Assembly (NCBI GenBank): GCA_029934215.1
Contig: JAOZMR010000032.1
Coordinates: forward strand, 1-16,517
Direction of reading: 5' to 3'
DNA length: 16,517 nt
Source: Pontiellaceae bacterium
GTDB lineage: Bacteria; Verrucomicrobiota; Kiritimatiellia; Kiritimatiellales; Tichowtungiaceae
The notes under the pieces are model-generated. The model saw only the letters and a list, made by a program, of their open reading frames with translations. It searched no databases and was not told where the DNA came from. This document shows, one piece after another, positions 13,660 through 16,517 of the stretch (positions within the stretch are counted from its first letter, which is position 1; every line of letters starts with the position of its first letter). The position numbers and the translations under genes are program-made.

Positions 13660-15345
13660 ATGAAAACACCCAAATATAAAACATCGACTCCGATCGATCT
13701 GCCCGATCGTCAATGGCCTTCGAAAACGTTGACCGCAAGCCCCGCGTGGTGCTCGGTCGATCTTCGCGACGGAAACCAAGCATTGCCGAATCCAATGGAT
13801 CCCGAGCAAAAATTGGAATATTTCCAACTGCTGTGCAAAATCGGGTTCCAGGAGATTGAGGTGGGTTTTCCGTCCGCTAGTCAGGACGATTTTGATTTCT
13901 TCCGTCAATTGATCGAGCACGATCATATTCCAACCGACACCTTCATTATGGGTTTAACCCAATGCCGTCCGCATCTCATCAAACGCACATTTGAAGCATT
14001 CAAAGGAGTGAAGCAGGGGATTGTTCACGCCTACATTGCCTCCTCCGATCTGCACATGAAGCAGGTGTTTAAGATGGATCGCGACGACACGCTGAAATCC
14101 GCCGTTGAATCGACTCGTCAAATACGTGAGCTTGCGGATGCCCAACCCGGTAGCGATATCCGCTACGAATTCTCGCCAGAGGAATTCACCGATACAGATC
14201 CAGAATTCTGTTTGGAACTCTGCAAAGCCGTATTTGATGCGTGGGGAAAGGCCTCTCCCGAAAAACCAATGATCCTGAATCTGCCTGCCACCGTGGAGCG
14301 GCGCCCGCCCAATCACTACGCCGATATGGTCGAGTGGTTCTGCGCAAACTTTCCGCACCGCGATTGCGTGAAAATCTCTCTACATTCACATAACGACCAA
14401 GGCATGGCGGTCGCCGCCACCGAGCTGGCGCTGCTGGCGGGAGCCGACCGCGTTGAGGGCACCCTGTTCGGGCACGGCGAGCGGACAGGAAACGTCGATT
14501 TGGTCACCGTTGTTAACAACCTATTCTCGCGTGGAATCGAAACTGGACTCGATTTCTCCGATCTCGGACGCGTGGCCGAAACCGTCGAGCGCCTGACCGG
14601 CATGCCAATCTATTACCGCCAACCCTACGCCGGCGAATACGCCTTCACCGCCTTTTCTGGCTCCCATCAAGACGCCATCAATAAAGGAATGCATCAGCTG
14701 GACAAAACGGGCGAGCTTTTTGGGATGAGATGGAAGGTGCCCTATTTGCATGTCGACCCCGTAGACCTCGGCCGAAGTTTTGAGCGTTTGATCCGCATCA
14801 ACTCCCAGTCCGGCAAAGGCGGGATCGCATGGGTTTTGGAGCAGGAATACGGAATCGAAATCCCAAAAGCCATGCAACCGCAACTCCGCGAAGAGGTGCA
14901 GGCGTATAGCGATGACGCAGCCCGCGAAATCACAGCCAAAGAAGTTTACGCCATCTTCGATAAACAATTTGTGAAGCCCGACGCTCCGTTCGAGCTTGTA
15001 GCCTATTGGCCACGTCCGGACGATCAAGACCCAACCTTCATTCACGGCGAAGTGAAGCTGAAAATCCAAGGATTGGAAAAAACCGCAATCGCCGACGGGA
15101 ACGGACCCATCTCCGCCTTCGTCAATGCCGTACGCGAAGCCGTCGGCATTGACTTCTGCGTGAACGACTATCACGAACAAGCCATCGGCAAAGGCGCCGA
15201 CGCGCAAGCCCTCGCGTACGTTCCGCTGAAACTAAAAGACAACGGCGTCGTTTTCGGGGTAGGTTCCGACTCCAACATCGATCAAGCCGCAGCAAAAGCC
15301 ATCATCGCCGGCCTCAATCGCATCGCAAAAAAGCAGGAGAGCTAG
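13660..15345 (+). CDS. leuA: 2-isopropylmalate synthase (long LeuA type)
   Basis: LeuA condenses acetyl-CoA with 2-oxoisovalerate, the first committed step of leucine synthesis. The 561-aa product is of the longer bacterial/yeast-like type. The catalytic barrel shows WCSVDLRDGNQAL (D37 metal ligand, R36), LHSHNDQGMA (H242 and H244 metal ligands) and LFGHGERTGNVDLVT. The C-terminal part (about 430-555) fits the LeuA dimer, leucine-feedback domain, with RKADAQALAYVPLKL-like spacing (GKGADAQALAYVPLK). It begins 3 nt after epsI with a GAGGA some 13 nt upstream, and its TAG abuts the ATG of the HicB-like gene. No leader peptide or attenuator is visible, so expression probably depends on the upstream glycan operon or an internal promoter that I could not identify. 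Confidence 0.95.
   Translation: MKTPKYKTSTPIDLPDRQWPSKTLTASPAWCSVDLRDGNQALPNPMDPEQKLEYFQLLCKIGFQEIEVGFPSASQDDFDFFRQLIEHDHIPTDTFIMGLTQCRPHLIKRTFEAFKGVKQGIVHAYIASSDLHMKQVFKMDRDDTLKSAVESTRQIRELADAQPGSDIRYEFSPEEFTDTDPEFCLELCKAVFDAWGKASPEKPMILNLPATVERRPPNHYADMVEWFCANFPHRDCVKISLHSHNDQGMAVAATELALLAGADRVEGTLFGHGERTGNVDLVTVVNNLFSRGIETGLDFSDLGRVAETVERLTGMPIYYRQPYAGEYAFTAFSGSHQDAINKGMHQLDKTGELFGMRWKVPYLHVDPVDLGRSFERLIRINSQSGKGGIAWVLEQEYGIEIPKAMQPQLREEVQAYSDDAAREITAKEVYAIFDKQFVKPDAPFELVAYWPRPDDQDPTFIHGEVKLKIQGLEKTAIADGNGPISAFVNAVREAVGIDFCVNDYHEQAIGKGADAQALAYVPLKLKDNGVVFGVGSDSNIDQAAAKAIIAGLNRIAKKQES
15065..15077. repeat. TTCCAA-family palindrome, short
   Basis: TCCAAGGATTGGA, perfect 5+3+5, one base short of the full form. 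It lies in the 3' part of leuA, encoding IQGLEK. Confidence 0.45.
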
Positions 15346-15606
15346 ATGAATCGGCGGAAGCTCCTAAGAAAGTTGCCACATGCGACAGATTATCACGTAA
15401 ACGTATTTTATAGCGCAGAAGACGAAGGCTACATCGCGGATATTCCAGATCTAGACGCATGCTCTGCGTTTGGCGAAACTCCAGAGCAGGCTCTTCATGA
15501 AGTTGAGCTAGCAAAGGACGCATGGCTTGCGGCGTCTCGTGAGGCATTTCGCGTCATTCCTTTTCCTCGTTATCGACCCCTTATTTATCAACTAGCTGAA
15601 GCCTAA
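15346..15606 (+). CDS. HicB-like (UPF0150) protein without a HicA partner
   Basis: HicB proteins have a small degenerate RNase H-like fold and neutralise the HicA mRNA interferase. Many lone copies exist with unknown roles. The 86-aa product has the block DYHVNVFYSAEDEGYIADIP (15-34), DLDACSAFGETPEQALHEVE and the conserved end PFPRYRPLIYQ. There is no HTH or ribbon-helix-helix C-terminal DNA-binding domain, so autoregulation is unlikely. No HicA is on either side: leuA ends at the base before its ATG and aroE begins 12 nt after its stop. The first ten residues (MNRRKLLRKL) are basic, extend beyond the usual HicB start, and resemble the beginning of HicA proteins. That could be a remnant of a lost toxin, but this is weak. 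Confidence 0.82.
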   Translation: MNRRKLLRKLPHATDYHVNVFYSAEDEGYIADIPDLDACSAFGETPEQALHEVELAKDAWLAASREAFRVIPFPRYRPLIYQLAEA

Positions 15607-15618
15607 TTTAGGATTTAT

Positions 15619-16517
15619 ATGAAAAAACTAGCCGTACTGGGCCACCCGATTGGCCACACTCTTTCTCCCGTTATGCACAATGCCTCCATTCAGGCGCTGG
15701 GGCATGCGGACGATTATCACTACGATAAGCTTGATGTCGCCCCAGCCGATCTTATGGCGCGTCTCGCGCAACTCCCAGCCGAGGGTTACGGCGGAGTCAA
15801 TCTCACGATCCCGCTCAAAGAGGTGGCTTTCCACGGGTTGGAAAAGCTCGATAGTAGCGCTGAAATTCTCGGCGCGGTCAATACGGTTGAGTTTTCGGAC
15901 GGCGGGTTGATTGGTCACAATACCGATGGGTATGGCTTTCTCAAAGCGCTCGAAGAAGCTTTCGGGAAATCAGCCAAAGGCGACGCTGTTTTTATGCTCG
16001 GTTGCGGCGGGGCAGGCCGGGCGGTTGCGTTGATGACTGCGCTCGACGGCGCCAAGTCGATTACTCTTGCAGATATTGACAAAACGAAAGTGGAAAACAT
16101 TTCTGCTGAAATCAGGAAACTCATGCCGGCCGTTCAGGTTTTCCAATGCTTGGAAAAAGCTGAACAAGTGGATGCCTGTCGAAAATCTGACTTGGTCATT
16201 CAGGCGTCGCCCATCGGGATGAATCCAGACGATCCTTCGCTTCTGCCAGCGGAAGCTTTTTGTGAGGGTCAGCGAGTGTTTGATCTCATTTATATGTATC
16301 CAGAAACCGCGTTTTTAAGCACCGCAAAATCAGCGGGCGCACAGATCTCCAACGGTCTCGGTATGCTTTTGCATCAAGGCGCAAGAGCATTCGAGATTTG
16401 GACAAAGATTCATCCCGATATCTCCGCCATGCGCCAAGCCCTCGAGTGCGCCGTTTACAAAACAGAAAAGAAAACGTTGCATCTAATGCCAACCACTCAT
16501 TGGGATCGGGCCTGGTT
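15619..16517 (+). CDS. aroE: Shikimate 5-dehydrogenase, open at the window edge (possible C-terminal GH38 fusion)
   Basis: AroE reduces 3-dehydroshikimate to shikimate with NADPH in the aromatic amino acid pathway. The frame starts MKKLAVLGHPIGHTLSPVMHN, with the shikimate-binding serines in place. It continues with NLTIPLK (K67, catalytic), AVNTVEF, NTDGYGF (D103, catalytic), the nucleotide loop GCGGAGRA (128-135), and the C-terminal GLGMLLHQGARAFEIW. A normal AroE would end near residue 275-282 (MRQALECAVYK). Here there is no stop: the frame continues TEKKTLHLMPTTHWDRAW to the last base of the window, and this matches the start of a GH38 alpha-mannosidase. The start has an AGGA 5 nt upstream. 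The gene holds two TTCCAA-family palindromes. Confidence 0.93.
   Translation, partial: MKKLAVLGHPIGHTLSPVMHNASIQALGHADDYHYDKLDVAPADLMARLAQLPAEGYGGVNLTIPLKEVAFHGLEKLDSSAEILGAVNTVEFSDGGLIGHNTDGYGFLKALEEAFGKSAKGDAVFMLGCGGAGRAVALMTALDGAKSITLADIDKTKVENISAEIRKLMPAVQVFQCLEKAEQVDACRKSDLVIQASPIGMNPDDPSLLPAEAFCEGQRVFDLIYMYPETAFLSTAKSAGAQISNGLGMLLHQGARAFEIWTKIHPDISAMRQALECAVYKTEKKTLHLMPTTHWDRAW
15828..15844. repeat. TTCCAA-NNN-TTGGAA palindrome, one mismatch
   Basis: TTTCCACGGGTTGGAAA, 7+3+7 with one mismatch, encoding FHGLEK in AroE. Confidence 0.6.
16139..16157. repeat. TTCCAA-NNN-TTGGAA palindrome, perfect 8+3+8
   Basis: TTTTCCAATGCTTGGAAAA, codon phase 0, encoding FQCLEK in the NADP domain of AroE, in a stretch where the family is variable. 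Confidence 0.8.
16462..16517 (+). other. Start of a GH38 alpha-mannosidase-like domain, in frame with aroE
   Basis: In the aroE frame the last codons read TEKKTLHLMPTTHWDRAW. Bacterial GH38 enzymes begin with a strand followed by HxHWDREW, where the second His and the Asp (here H294 and D296) are zinc ligands of the active site. If it is a separate gene its start would have to be the in-frame TTG at 16477 or ATG at 16486, both lacking a stop codon before them in aroE. The domain runs off the window. Confidence 0.6.

Noticed and set aside
13813..13827. TTGGAA-TAT-TTCCAA palindrome in leuA
   Set aside because: The half-sites are in the reverse order from the repeat family and it occurs once; probably chance within codons for LEYFQ.
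13084..13926. 280-codon minus-strand ORF over epsI and the leuA start
   Set aside because: Lies antisense to two well-supported genes (epsI and leuA) whose motifs fix the real frames; no domain is recognisable in it.
14521..15207. 228-codon minus-strand ORF over leuA
   Set aside because: Antisense shadow of the LeuA C-terminal half; no domain recognisable.

Overview
The window looks like a chromosomal piece of a Gram-negative bacterium, most likely from the PVC superphylum (Kiritimatiellota, Lentisphaerota or Verrucomicrobiota). That placement is an inference. It rests on the exosortase/EpsI pair, the GatCAB route to Gln-tRNA, the long-form LeuA and the many short interspersed repeats. No rRNA or marker gene is present to confirm it.

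Layout. Positions 1-693 hold no convincing gene but several repeats: a 14-bp direct-repeat tract, a 15-bp inverted repeat and a 30-bp inverted repeat. Positions 694-4135 (minus strand) carry a gatC-gatA-gatB operon. It is interrupted between gatA and gatB by about 265 bp holding two tiny overlooked ORFs: an unrecognised 50-aa protein, and a 29-aa piece that is unmistakably the N-terminus (motif I) of a DNA cytosine-C5 methyltransferase, stopping 1 nt before the gatB start. A 161-bp divergent promoter region (4136-4296) follows. From 4297 everything is on the plus strand and tightly packed: an O-antigen ligase/polymerase with a TPR tail, two GT-B glycosyltransferases, a WecG/TagA/CpsF transferase, two GT-C-type membrane glycosyltransferases, exosortase and EpsI. 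These run with a 3-nt gap into leuA, then a lone HicB-like protein, then aroE, which leaves the window still open. The aroE frame passes without a stop into what looks like the start of a GH38 alpha-mannosidase.

How the genes fit together. GatCAB converts misacylated Glu-tRNA(Gln) and/or Asp-tRNA(Asn). The plus-strand block looks like part of an exopolysaccharide or surface-glycan locus combined with an exosortase sorting system. GT-B and WecG-type enzymes would build a lipid-linked glycan in the cytoplasm, GT-C enzymes and the Wzy/WaaL-like protein would act on the periplasmic side, and exosortase/EpsI would process sorted proteins. No initiating sugar-phosphate transferase, flippase, outer-membrane exporter or PEP-CTERM substrate is present here. 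leuA and aroE are amino-acid biosynthesis genes that appear to be read from the same transcript.

The strongest non-gene signal is a small palindrome, TTCCAA-NNN-TTGGAA (often TTTT...AAAA at the edges), with eight perfect and about eight one-mismatch copies. Most sit inside coding sequence between 6.3 and 10.3 kb and are read in all three codon phases (FQxLE, LPxLGK, SxxWK), so the conserved object is the DNA and not the peptide.
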